A stretch of DNA of 64,000 nt, from the NCBI GenBank assembly GCA_022836615.1, contig MU405225.1, forward strand, positions 331,418 through 395,417, in the 5' to 3' direction. This stretch comes from Annulohypoxylon bovei var. microspora (lineage: Eukaryota > Ascomycota > Sordariomycetes > Xylariales > Hypoxylaceae). Shown piece after piece: positions 22,463 to 33,580 of the stretch; the stretch's first letter is position 1, and every line of letters starts with the position of its first letter. A program made the translations under genes and the position numbers. The notes beneath the pieces are model-generated. The model searched no databases and was not told the DNA's origin. It saw only the letters and a program-made list of their open reading frames with translations.

Positions 22463-23333
22463 GATATCCAACCGAAGCGTTTACTGGTATGGGAATTGAA
22501 ATAGGGAGTTTACGTATATCAATAGTCAATGAAGTCAAACATGCTCATGTAGAAAATTGCTCGGAGCTTGGAACATGTTTTCAGCCGAAAGAATCCCCCC
22601 TGCATAGGTAGTGAAGGCCTGCATAATAGCGAACCATGCAGTGAAACGCTACTGATGGGGGGTACTGCTGACCAGCCCCGCCCTCGGCCGTGTCGTCGCC
22701 GTGTCGTAAAGCCGAGATATTGCTGCTGTGAAAGAAATCCATAAGAGTTCAGAAGGATCAGTACACACCGCAGATAAAATCGAACCTATAATTAGTGGGA
22801 GTTAAAATAAACTTATGGATACTGGTAAGCGAGCGGCGCACAGCTGTATTCCATGTATGTATGTAACAATAACACGATTTAGATCTCAGTTATCAAGATG
22901 CCAAGATCCATGTGTGTTGGTTCCCAAAGAAGATCTAAGGTCGCATGGAGAAGCTATCCATGGGTCTATCACTGCAGAGCAACTGAGTAGCAGGTAGGTA
23001 CCTACCCAAGCTGGCGCTTGGACCTTCTAGTATCGCAGAAAAAAAACATTGCTTCTAGTCATCGTTTCCTTTATTCCTTTCAACCAAGGGAAAATCCTTG
23101 GGGGGGAAAAAGAGAGATACTGAGATGGAAAGTTAGGTATTTTGGAAACTTGAAATCAAGACAATGCCCTACGCACACGCATTGGCTACATACGCCTCGC
23201 AACTTTCAACTTATCACCAAAAGGGGTGCAGCGACGCTTTTTACTGGTAAGTATAGCAGTTAGGTACCACTTTGCCACTCTGGCAAGTTGAAAAATTTAC
23301 AGGTTCAATAAGGGGTCGATATTTTGACGTTTT

Positions 23334-23645
23334 TTTTTACCCCTTTTCAAGCGAAGCTATTTGATTGGATGTTTCTTGTTGCTATGTAGGTAGCTACGGG
23401 ACCAAAAATTTGTCACACCTGACTATGGGTCAATACTGTGTGATTAAATACAATTTACACTGTGTAAAGCTTTGTCTTAGTGGCTGAGTGTCCTGGGCTA
23501 TAACGCAATCTACCACTAAATCTAAGCGGAGAGATCACTATTAGGCCTGGGACTTAGCTTAAGACTAATACAGTACCGATTGATTTCCGATCTAATCACG
23601 CACTGGGCAAGGGCTACGAAAGGGGTTTTTACCCCTTTTCCAACA
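23334..23645 (+). mobile_element. SINE- or MITE-like dispersed repeat, copy A
   Basis: The core 23466-23616 matches, in inverted orientation, 43031-43160. Shared words include tcttagtggctgagtg / ccttagtggctgagtg, gagatcactatta and cgattgatt...gatctaatcacgcactg. Both copies are bounded by accccttt or aaaggggt-type ends. TGGCTGAGTG at 23481-23490 fits the polymerase III A-box consensus, and the following GGGCTATAACGCAATC resembles the D-arm and anticodon region of a tRNA. A B-box is only weakly suggested (gattgatttcc). There is no coding capacity. A tRNA-derived SINE is the favoured but unproven reading. Confidence 0.6.
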
Positions 23646-24638
23646 TCGTCAATGTTACGCATTTCATTAATTTCACAAACAAGTATGATCACATTCTCGA
23701 AATCGATCTGATTATATTTCCCATGGTCCAAAACAATAAATTTCGCTCAATTCTAGTCACGGTACTTTTCAGACAGCCTCGCCTTTACTATGACACCAAC
23801 CTAGGTAGTAGTAGTTATTATTTAACGCCGGGGGACCGCTTCTTCGAAGCTATCCCAGAGCCTCCCTAAGGGCATAGTGGGCGTGTTAAGCTAGGGCTCA
23901 CATTTTACACTCCAACCCGTATGGATCTTCTCTGCAACCTATCTAACAACTCAAGTCCGAAGACGCGACGCTTGATGCGTGTTTTAGCCGTATCCTCCCA
24001 CCGCCGGTCGTGGGTAGTTCCCGGATCTTAATCGTCGAATACGGATAGATTGGGATATCCATCCATCGCCATAGTACGTTGTCTGAAGACTTCGAGGGCG
24101 TGCCGTAAATAATAATACACAACCATGTCTTTCCCTTTGCCGCCTCTATCGTGTACCTTCCCAGCGACCCCCACACTCGCCCATCATCCTCCAAGCCTTT
24201 CGCATTAGGTCCTGTAGCCTTGCCGAGGCAAACAAGGTCTGCCAGGACCCCCTAAGTCCGTCAGGAAGTAGGTAAACACCCCGTGGTCGCTGCGGATGAA
24301 ACAGGGAACCGCCGGAGATGAGTTCTCGCCACATCAACCCCTCACCGGGTTGGAAGACGAGATGATCGCGTATGGGTATCGGTAGGTAGGTAAGGTCGAG
24401 GTAGTAGGTGTTGATAGTCAGGTAGTCGGATAAAGGCGGTAAAGTTCGAGATTTTACGTTGTGTCGGGCAAGAAGAGAAATAGTACCGCGTCGGGGGTTC
24501 GTAATACCTTCCTGGATTATATTTTATAGAGCAATATTATCCTATTACGGCGACGCGAGGGGAAAATTCTTCGAGATGTTTCCTGGTGTTGAACCTGTTG
24601 AAAACTGAAAATTCCGTCTGTTAACGCCCAGATGGGCA

Positions 24639-24682
24639 CCTGTCCCAGTTTGGGTGGGTTGCGCTGCCAAAACTGGGACAGG
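24639..24682. repeat. 16-bp inverted repeat (hairpin)
   Basis: cctgtcccagtttggg and ccaaaactgggacagg form a hairpin with a 12-nt loop. taacgcc words lie just outside both arms. It could be the fused ends of a small DNA element; a terminator role is unlikely because no gene ends here. Confidence 0.6.
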
Positions 24683-25043
24683 CCTTAACGCCGCACTAAC
24701 AGTGGGCGCCAAGAAAAATAAAATTGAGGGGAAGGTGACACCAACCTAGGTAGGTCCCTACTTAGCATATTAACATCGACACAACATTGAAAAAAGCTGG
24801 ACAACTTGGGGCGGATAGCCGAAGTAATGCAAAGTTATATTTACATGATGCTTATTTTCAGTCATATCTGACAGGCGGTTTTAATGTCTTGCTACCGCGC
24901 GGAATCCGCGGGGTAGGCAAAGAGGCAAATATATGTAAGCATATCGAAAGGAAGACTGGCCCTTTGGAGCGAGGATGCCATAGTATTTAGACTTGTCATA
25001 GGGGAACAGGTTATGAGCTCAAAACAGTAATATGGTCCAATTT

Positions 25044-26508
25044 TTAACTATGAGTGACTGTCCATTGCTTTTCCACAGCAATTGTGTGCATCGGAACCTC
25101 AGACGGGGCAGTTAAGTTTTTCTCTGACCCGGACTCATCGCCAAGTGTAGTCACCGCGGTATCGAATTTAGTTTCGGCGCCCTGCGGGTGATAATCGTCC
25201 ATCTCCCAAGTCGTCAGGTTCAACGTATCAGTTCCAACGACTCCACTCTTTTTCTTCTGGCAAGATGGCTGCTTGTTTCGTGATCCACCACTTTGTTCAT
25301 CTGAATATTCATATAGCTTGGAGGCGCCGCGTGTTCGTTTCCTGTACCTGGTGTATAAAGGCCGAAGCATTGGAATGCTGACGCAGAGAATGGCGAGATT
25401 CGGTTCCAGAATGAAGAGGAAAACTGTAGTAGGCATCGTGCCTGTGATATTGGTGGTGAGATTGACTGTGGAGATATAGATTAATCTGAAAATGGCGCAA
25501 ATGACACATCTTGCGACAGTGTTAGTAGGTTGCGCCACGAATCCGGGGGGTAGGTGACTTTACGCAATACCCAATGCGAAGCAAGACATGATACCGATCT
25601 TATCAGTCGTTCGCGTCTGTAAGCCCCAGATAGTTTTCATAGGTAACGCCATGATGATAATGTCACCGACTGCATTCGTCGTGATTAAGGATTGGATCAT
25701 CGGCATGTACGCGCCGCATTGACCGATACCTGTCCATTGACCCGAGACGGGATTGCAGAGGAAAATGCAGGCCCCGAGGTAGGATACCATCCACATGCCC
25801 AAAAATGCCAAGCAGATCCGGGTGGCGCGTTGCATAAAATTTGTGACGAAAACACGCAAGAAGAAGCATAACATGCTCGCTTTTACTGATGTGAGTAAAG
25901 TGACATATATGACTTGCATGCAAAAAGTCAGCTTGTAGGGTGTAAGTAAATTTTCGCATAGGAGAAAGTAGATCTGGAGATCTAGGCTGCTCGTACCTGG
26001 AGAATGAACGGGATGTTGGCCGCAACTAATCGTTCAAGAGAGTCAGCATGAACTCTAGATGTTTTTGATTCGATGTTTATGGTGTGCCAACCATGCTTCG
26101 GTCCTCCTCAGTAAAATATGGCGTTATTCTGGACTTACGTTCTGGGTATTCGGCTAGATCATAACCGTTTCCTACTGGAGCGACTATATAGGCACAGCTA
26201 GTTAGCTTCCATCGTTAAATAATTCTCTCATAGTTGAAAAACTTACATAAGCCCTGGCAAACTAACATGCCAACTCCCAGAGGCTACCATTTCGTTAGAA
26301 TATGAATTCGCAAAGACAATGCATCGGCATTAGCACAAACCGTCGCAAACAAAATCAGCCTATCGTCCCAACCTAGGCCCGGCCCGTTAAGTCGTGCGAT
26401 CACTCTCAGCGCTATAACAAATAATACCAAAATGACGAAAATGATATTAATAATGAGCTCAGCTCGTACGAAGCCCTTGATGGGCATATAAATTGCGGGA
26501 ACCGCCAT
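25044..26508 (-). CDS. Pth11/rhodopsin-like seven-TM integral membrane protein
   Basis: Six exons (26508-26341, 26283-26247, 26183-26139, 26025-25997, 25931-25564, 25509-25044) join in frame to 370 residues. Three consecutive exons are tiny (37, 45 and 29 nt). Introns have donors gtttgt, gtaagt, gtaagt, gtacga and gtaaag, and most have CTAAC or CTGAC branch sites. Conserved blocks are GLGWDDRLIL, GVGMLVCQGLFAPVGNGYDL, PFILQLTFCMQVIYVTLL, KASMLCFFLRVF, CIFLCNPVSGQWTG, DIIIMALPM, CAIFRLIYIST and LEPNLAILCVSIPMLRP. This is the fungal rhodopsin-domain family of Pth11-like receptor candidates. No CFEM domain precedes the membrane part. The polar cytosolic tail has a KKKSG cluster and a motif NLTTWEMDDYHP. 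Its ligand is unknown. The in-frame TAG seen in exon-1 read-through disappears once the first intron is removed. Confidence 0.9.
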
Positions 26509-29500
26509 ATCGACTGATTGGAGACTCGAGAATCCGAAAAGTGATTGAATTCAGACATAGAAGAACGGCTGCCAATGTTCTTTATAAAAGTCGTTCGAGA
26601 TGTGAGAGGCCCCATTAAATCGAATGCTACCTTACCCATAAACTTGAAAACCCTAGTTAAAGGTCTGACAACAGCAAGGGTTTACAACCGGGTTATTTCT
26701 CAAGTCCCGGGGGTAACATTAAATTCTATGCCTTTGCCAATTGCCACTGCACCTGGATCCTCATACCTAGTCATCTTTAATAGCATGTTCAACTCCTTCC
26801 TAGGTGGATTTTCCTTTGCAAATCTTAGGTAAGTCCAGTATGTGCACGATACAGTGTACAGTCATTATTCATGTTGTGGTTCAGGCGCTACATGTAGGGC
26901 TTGGCTTGCAGGTGCTTTCAAGGTGTATCCACTGGAATTTGGTTTTGCAAGCATTGATTTTAGAGATAAAGACATTTCTCAGGATTGCTAGGTAAGTTTA
27001 ACCCAAGTGAAATTTCTTAGGTCGGCATATAGCTTAGATGGAGTTGTCTGTGAGAAGGCCACTCTATTTCTATGGAACGCTAGTCCCGCGATGTCACGCA
27101 CGCGAGTTTCCGGGGAACCGGGAGCCTCAAAATCCGCCTCGGCAGTAGACTCATCTAGGTATAATATTAGTTCTTAGACAAGTTCGCAGCGGAAGTGTGT
27201 ACATAGTAGGTAATTTGCAAATTCTATAACATCCAAAGTCCAGACTCAGTAAAGGAGAATAGGTAGGTACCTAGTAGGTTTATATCCACTATTCCACGAC
27301 ATATTTTATGAAACTATCCTCGATACGGCTTGCCACGGCATCGTAGCCACTATTTTACAAGACGAAGAAACGTCTTGAGCTTATAAGTTAATATTTGGCA
27401 ACGAAAGGTGGCATCGCACGACGCGGCGCTATTTTCTCGTAAATATATCTGCGTACCTAGTAAATGGGGCTGTCACTTTATGTGCTAGCATGGTTCAACG
27501 AAAGCCCCAGTCCACCTTAGAGGCTTGTACCATAAGTAGTCAAGCCCATGGAGATTAACAGCACTAGCTTATTATTGTCATGGTCAAATTTGCCATACTA
27601 ACAGCCGAGCTAATGAACGATCTCCAGTTCCTGGATTGATACCTAAACTGCAGACTCCGCACCGCCTAGAAGAAAAGTAGTGGACCTGTGACAGCGTGGG
27701 TACACGCTACTATCGGAATGCAATAGCCTTTAGTATAGAATAGGTTAGTAAATAAAGCACTCCTTTTTACCCGACATTAGGAAGGGTTGCGCCGTTTAAT
27801 TAGCACTTCCTGCTCCCGTTCCCGCTCCCGCTCTTCGAGTTCTAGCTCCCGACTTTCGTCAAAACCACATGGCTTATGGTTCGCATGGACGGGACCGACA
27901 TCGTAATACTCTTTCTTGCTTAGATTTTCTAAGCTTTGTACACATAATTAGACGTGCGCTCATACGCTAATTCTATCTCGATCCTAAAAATTATAGTGGG
28001 TATCTCGATTCATCTTCTGAATGGGCGCGCCGAACGACATCCTTGAAACGATTACTCGTAATAAAATCTTATTCGATGATTTGTTTTGAAAAACAGAAAA
28101 TCGTCCCTGATCTACATTTCGTGTTGAGATCGAGCAAATGATAATCTACGACCTTTTATGCGATCGAGTTACGATCACATCAACAATAGAGCATCTTGAA
28201 TGTCATTATTTTATCCCTTTGACCTTCTTGCTGCGTCTAGAAGGTCATAATACTTGAGCTCATCGTCGAGACACGCTCTTTCTGATTGTGACCTACGTAG
28301 GAACTCCCATCCGAACATTCTCCACCCAACCCCCAAATTCTTTCACTCCCCTGGTTTCCATAGCATCGAATGCATTCAAAATCATTTCTCTCATCGTTAC
28401 ATGCCTTTTTAGACAGGGGCTACGACAGCTCCAATAACTAAGTTGATGCGGATTGTCGCTGAGAGTTATTCCGAGCTTATGAAGGGGAAACCTTCGTCTT
28501 TGCTCACGATGAGGTACAGCGGCTACTAACAAAGTTTGCCATTTCCTATGTTTGCATTGAGATTGACATAATGTATTACGAGCATGGAATACTCTCTGTG
28601 TAATTTATTGAATTATATTAGTGACTCTTGTTATGTGTCATGATACGGCTAATGAACTCCGCCATCATCAAACCATCACAAATTTCCACATATAATATCC
28701 CTTGCATAGATATTCTTGTTCACATAGAGCTAGAAAATTCATAATGGTAACCTGCTACCCTAAGTTTCTGCTGTTTAATCATGCCAACATACCCCCGTAA
28801 TGCTCAATTTCGCGTTGCATGGAAGTATGTCGTTCCATCGTGGCATTCCCTTAGCTGGCAGTTGTTTTTAAACAAGGCTTAATAAGTATAATACTATTCA
28901 CCTGGCTATGAACCAATTAGAATTTAAATTCTGTAAGTATCGGTGGGCTTTTATTTATGCTTGGGTGTATCTTATCCATTCATATTGGTTTGAGAATGGT
29001 TGCTAATTAAGGGGATAAATATGTGAAAACCCTCTCTTATAAACCTAATGCTTCTTTTTAAATATAAATGATATATCTAAGTGAATTTTTCGCCAAGTTA
29101 GCTTCCGACCAACCTAAGGTATTTAACTCTTTCCTAGGAGTCCAAATAGTTGATGGTGTATTGACACACGTAATAACGAATAATAAATAGTTCGTTTTAT
29201 TCTTACCAGAGCAAATTATAAACTACATTAATTTCACCGACCAAACAGCAGATGTAACGTGATCTAATAGTGTCTTAGATATCAAGTCATAGTTTCCATA
29301 AATGGATTGTATTCGAACTTAAAATACTGGTAAGTATTTATCTGCTTCCTTTTTTTTTAATTTAGCCAACTATTACTTTCGATAGATTCTGTCATTCACA
29401 CGCCTTATTATTACATTACTCCTTATACCTTCCCGTATCATTGTTACTTTATGTTACATCAGTTTTTAAAAAGGTAGGTAGGCCAGCAGGTGGTCTCGTT

Positions 29501-30649
29501 ATATAGGGTGCCCGTGCATAAAGACGAAGAAGGGAGTTGAACCCAAGCGCACCTGCTACGTTTTTGCAAGTTGTAAATTGAAGTACCTCTTAGTAAGGTA
29601 TTATGTCCGAGTACCTAGGTATTATGACTGCAATATAATCAACTCAGAAGAAGGAAGTAATTGATTAAAATTATGGGACAAATATAATATAATATTCCTC
29701 TTACACCTGTTTACACCTTTTACAATAATATTTGCAAGGCTTCATATAACGGACTGAGTTTGCTCGTCTAGTATTAGTTAAATCAGCTAATAAGAATCGT
29801 TATATTGGGTAGGTAAATACTATCTTCCTTCATTGCTAATGAGTAGTGATCATTGTATTATGCCCCTATTAATACCGAATTTTGGAAGGGTATAACTAGA
29901 CAACTACTAATCAAGGAGACAGCTAGATACTTACACCTAGTTGTGGATCGAGAGGAGTTCCGGTAGGTATGAATGCCTTTTCAATGCGGTCGTGTGGATG
30001 ACGGCAGACTATATTGATACCTAAGCGAGATAGATCATTGTCACTTCATTAACTTAATACATTCCGTATGCAATGCCTCATAAATGGGTAGACGGTGTAA
30101 ACGACATAGCCCAAAATGTCATATCGAACATTTTATATATCTTTGCGAAGTTGTAGAAGCCAGGTGCCAAGTAGGTAATATAAGTCGCGATGGTTACATG
30201 CACTATGACCAAAGAGGCATCACGTAAGAAAATATTGAGTTAGGTGAAGAAACTAGTTGAAGTAGTCGATGCCCAACCATCTGTCGCTTTTCGGAAAGAT
30301 GGATTGCTCGCCACTACTTATATTTCGCACCATCGTTTCAAGATACATAGACGAACAGAATACCAGAGACGTGGGACTATCTGAGGCGGTCAATGTCGGT
30401 CTGAACTAGCACGAATGTGCTGCACGTGGTCCGCCGGACTAATGCCTTATTCTAGAAATTCACATCCTTTCTAAGCGATAGTTCAACACAAGGCACGTTA
30501 TCAGCCGAAGTGGACCTCCACAATTGCGGTGTGTATGTGGGTATGCTAGTATACCTACAGCTTGTGCGACTCAAGTTATATACTAGAGTACCGAGACTTC
30601 GGGAGCAAGGAATTCAAGATCCGTCCCTAGTAACTCTCCCGAATTAGAA
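26509..30649. other. Intergenic, 4.1 kb
   Basis: No convincing gene is present. A MITE-like inverted-repeat element is listed at 28846-29016. A minus-strand frame at 28293-28532 (79 codons, containing MREMILNAFDAMETRGVKEF) looks somewhat protein-like but has no partner exons or recognisable family and may be a gene relic. TAGGTA runs lie at 27261-27282 and 29473-29482. Confidence 0.5.
28846..29016. mobile_element. MITE-like element with about 30-bp inverted arms, copy 1
   Basis: The left arm ttcccttagctggcagttg and the reverse complement of the right arm, tccccttaattagcaacca, align over about 30 bp. Nearly all differences are C/T or G/A. The ends match the longer element at 33391-33580. No coding capacity exists in 171 bp. 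A terminal TCCCCTTAA with a TA flank suggests a Tc1/mariner-type non-autonomous element. Confidence 0.65.
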
Positions 30650-31720
30650 ATGGCCTCCTCTTCGACGCCTCGCACCACCAAGCAGTGGATCCTCGCTTCG
30701 AAGCCTACCGGTGCCCCGGTGCTTTCGGGACCTGATGCCACGTTTAAACTGCAGACCGTCACGATACCAGCACTAAAGGAAGGTCAGCTCCTAGCCAAGG
30801 TGCTATATTTCTCCAACGACACAGGACTCCGAAATTTCATCCAGAGCACCGTCGCGCCCGAGCGCTTCTACGTACCCACCGTTCCTCTCGGCTCACCCAT
30901 GCGATCCGGCATAATCGCAGAGGTCATCGAGTCCGCGTCGCCGAAGTACAAGGCCGGAGATCTGGTCTTGGACTTCCACTTGGGAATATGGAGCGAGCTG
31001 GCTGTGCTGGAAGCGGCTACTTCCCAGTCTCTAGCCCCGTTACCTAACGGCCTGCCGCTGACACATTATCTTGGCGCCTTCGGTGCGTCCGGATTAGCAG
31101 CATACACCGGATTAGTCTATGCCGGAGGCGCCAAACCTGGGGATACGATTGTCATTTCGGCGGCGGCGGGCGCCACGGGATCTATGGCTATACAAATTGC
31201 AGTGAAGCTACTAGGTGCGAAGCGCGTGATTGGTATTGCCGGGTCGGACGAGAAGTGCGCGTGGGTGCGCGACCAGCTAGGCGCACATGCGTGCATCAAC
31301 TACAAGAGCCCGACATTCGCGGAGGACCTAAAGGCCGTGACTCCTGACGAGGTGGATGTTTACTTCGACAATGTGGGGGGCCACGTGCTGGATGCCATGT
31401 TGACTCGGGTAAAGCGGCACGGAACGATCGCCGTGTGCGGCGCGGTCAGCGAATACAACACAGACGAGCCGATGGGACTGCGGAACTGGTTCGAGCTCAT
31501 CTCCAACCGGATCACTATCCGCGGCTTTATCATGCTGGATTACATGGACAAGGCGCCTACGATCCTGAAGGAGCTCATCGGTGCCGCGGCGGACGGCAGG
31601 ATAAAATTGCAGCAGGGCGAGACGATTGTGGAGGCTGGGATAGAGGAGCAGCCGGAGATATGGATGCGGTTGTTCAGTGGAGGAAACCAGGGGAAACTAC
31701 TCACTAAACTGAAAGTTTAG
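30650..31720 (+). CDS. Zinc-independent MDR-family NADP-dependent enal/quinone-type reductase
   Basis: A single exon of 356 residues begins at ATG 30650. The N-terminal GroES-like domain has PTVPLGSPMRSGIIAEV and GDLVLDFHLGIWSE but no zinc-ligand Cys/His set. The cofactor domain has AAAGATGSMAIQIAVKLLGA and later YFDNVGGHVLDAML and GTIAVCGAVSEYN. This combination is characteristic of the leukotriene B4 12-hydroxydehydrogenase / prostaglandin reductase / curcumin reductase group of medium-chain reductases, which reduce activated C=C bonds with NADPH in the cytosol. The length is usual for the family (about 340-360). GC content is much higher than in the flanks, which supports coding. Neighbouring DNA is repeat-rich and gene-poor, so no pathway can be inferred. 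Confidence 0.92.
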   Translation: MASSSTPRTTKQWILASKPTGAPVLSGPDATFKLQTVTIPALKEGQLLAKVLYFSNDTGLRNFIQSTVAPERFYVPTVPLGSPMRSGIIAEVIESASPKYKAGDLVLDFHLGIWSELAVLEAATSQSLAPLPNGLPLTHYLGAFGASGLAAYTGLVYAGGAKPGDTIVISAAAGATGSMAIQIAVKLLGAKRVIGIAGSDEKCAWVRDQLGAHACINYKSPTFAEDLKAVTPDEVDVYFDNVGGHVLDAMLTRVKRHGTIAVCGAVSEYNTDEPMGLRNWFELISNRITIRGFIMLDYMDKAPTILKELIGAAADGRIKLQQGETIVEAGIEEQPEIWMRLFSGGNQGKLLTKLKV

Positions 31721-33390
31721 AGAACGAAGTCTTCTTCTGTTCCACCAGCAGTCAACGGGCCAGCGTACGAAATGGTCGACATTACTGATAAACGTGATAA
31801 TTATCGTACTGAAATTAGTAGATTTAATAACATATACATAGCTAATGCCAGATTTTTCTACCTTTATACTGTTCTCTTTAGATAGCAAGATATTGAGCAT
31901 GGTCCAGAACACTTTATTACCAATCGGTACCTACCTAAGGTATATCCTGCGTCAAAGCGACCCCTATTCTCCTACGAGCCACCCGCAATCCACTTCGCGA
32001 TTTGTCAACTTACCTACATACCCATTAGTATAAGTCATAATTCATTTTTAGCAATACTATCTGGATGTGAACAAAGAATTGCAACGTTTCTCTAGATATA
32101 TAACATCGCTTGTAAGGGGCAAGTTTGAGATAGTCGTGACAAAGGATGTCGGACAAAGACTACGTACACAAGCTAGCAGGCCTTTAAAGACTCAATTATA
32201 ACCCCTACCACGCCTTTTAACCACTCGTACTAACTAACAGATCATCGTTCTAAAACATGAAATCAAACATAAAACTTATAGTATATGTGGTTACTTCGAC
32301 CATGAGCGAGGCACTATCATAGGAAAATATCTAGAGCCAAGCATTAGCAATCGCACTCGGTGGTTAGACTAATGTCTACGCGAGAGCTCACGCGGGGGGG
32401 GTGGCAGCAGAATCATCGTAGGCGTCGCCACCGAATCATGAGAACGGAGCGCCTTCTGCGAGAAATCGATTTATATCTCGAACTCTTATGCAACGTAGGT
32501 GCGCAAGATCCTGACTCCGGGATTGAATGTACGTCGCCTGTGAAATATTATAAATCGGTGTGGCTAATGGGTTAATAGTCCGAGCGATTCATAATCCAGT
32601 TCTATTAGGTCTTTGAGTGAGCTATGAAGGGCATAGGCAGTTAAAAGTTTGAGGCGAGCAGAATGGCATCAGATCAAGTTCCTTATGTATGAATATCACT
32701 GTTTTCTTCGTATTGGCTTGTCGTTTGGGGATAATTAAATGCACAGTATTGCTTACCTAGGTATTCGAGCCTTGTGTAGGGAAGAGGCTGTTCGTAGTAG
32801 CATTGGAAGTAGTATTAAGAGTGATGCTTCGATGCCGCAAACCATTCAACCCCCTAAATAGCAAATTCTAAGCACAGCTGATAGTTATGCCGGAACTGTT
32901 GAAAAGTCCTATAAACCAAGAGTGCTGGCAGAGCACCCTTATGCGGTCTCCCGAAACCCCAACCTTTCAGGACCAAACCTGAGTTGGCGATGGAACTGTG
33001 CGAGTTGCCAAACTTCTTGATTTTTCGAGCCGATGGCTGACTGATGTGAAGTGTTATTGTTGCGGAGGAGGCAATCAACCCTATATTTACCTATAGTAAC
33101 TCATCGTGTATCGAGTGTAGACACATAAGGGCCGAGTCGTGCTGCGAAATCTATATACCCAAGTAAGCCTCCCGAGTTTGAGATTAACTGTAGACTTTTC
33201 GAGTCTAAAGTCGACGGTGTATATATTCTCGTTTGGTGCTAGATGACCTATGGACACTCTTGAAATCGAGAGTTGTAACATGGGTAGACCAATGGTATGT
33301 TCACTACCTAGTCTCGCTACTTCTTAAGGGCGACGTGACATAGACTTGTATTTGACGATGAGCTACATGTTATGTATATATATACCTATC

Positions 33391-33580
33391 TATCCCCTTA
33401 ATTGGCAAATAATTCCAAACAGGGATTATCAGGTAGAGTATTGCTTACATAATCTGAAGGTACCTACTTTCAACAAATCAGAATCAGCCCCTGTGCGTGC
33501 CAGTGGGACATAACGTTTGATTAGGTGTGTACTCTACCTAATAACCCCTGTCTGAAGTTATTTGCCAGTTAAGGGGATAA
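33391..33580. mobile_element. MITE with about 50-bp terminal inverted repeats, copy 2
   Basis: Arms 33391-33440 and 33530-33580 are inverted copies (tatccccttaattggcaaat against the reverse complement ttatccccttaactggcaaa) extending to ggtagagta at the inner ends. The differences are essentially all transitions. The outer ends TCCCC...GGGGA are flanked by TA on both sides, as expected for a Tc1/mariner-type TA target duplication. The internal 90 bp have no coding capacity. Confidence 0.75.

Larger units (their letters stand above)
22463..25043. other. Intergenic, 2.6 kb, repeat-bearing
   Basis: No frame with protein character is present. It contains a dispersed repeat at 23334-23645 that has an inverted partner at about 42963-43268, a hairpin at 24639-24682, and TAGGTA runs near 22991-23008, 24381-24393 and 24746-24756. 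The short frames on both strands do not connect by splicing to anything recognisable. Confidence 0.55.

Noticed and set aside
23466..23616. Functional tRNA gene
   Set aside because: An A-box-like sequence is present but no acceptor stem, anticodon arm or clear B-box can be folded; the duplicate copy points to a repeat.
26284..26508. Pseudogene call for the receptor because of an in-frame TAG after 74 codons
   Set aside because: The TAG is the acceptor of a 57-bp intron with a TCTAAC branch site; removing all five introns gives an uninterrupted 370-residue protein.
28293..28532. 79-codon minus-strand frame
   Set aside because: It starts with plausible composition but has no neighbours, no splice partners and no recognisable family in a gene-free stretch.
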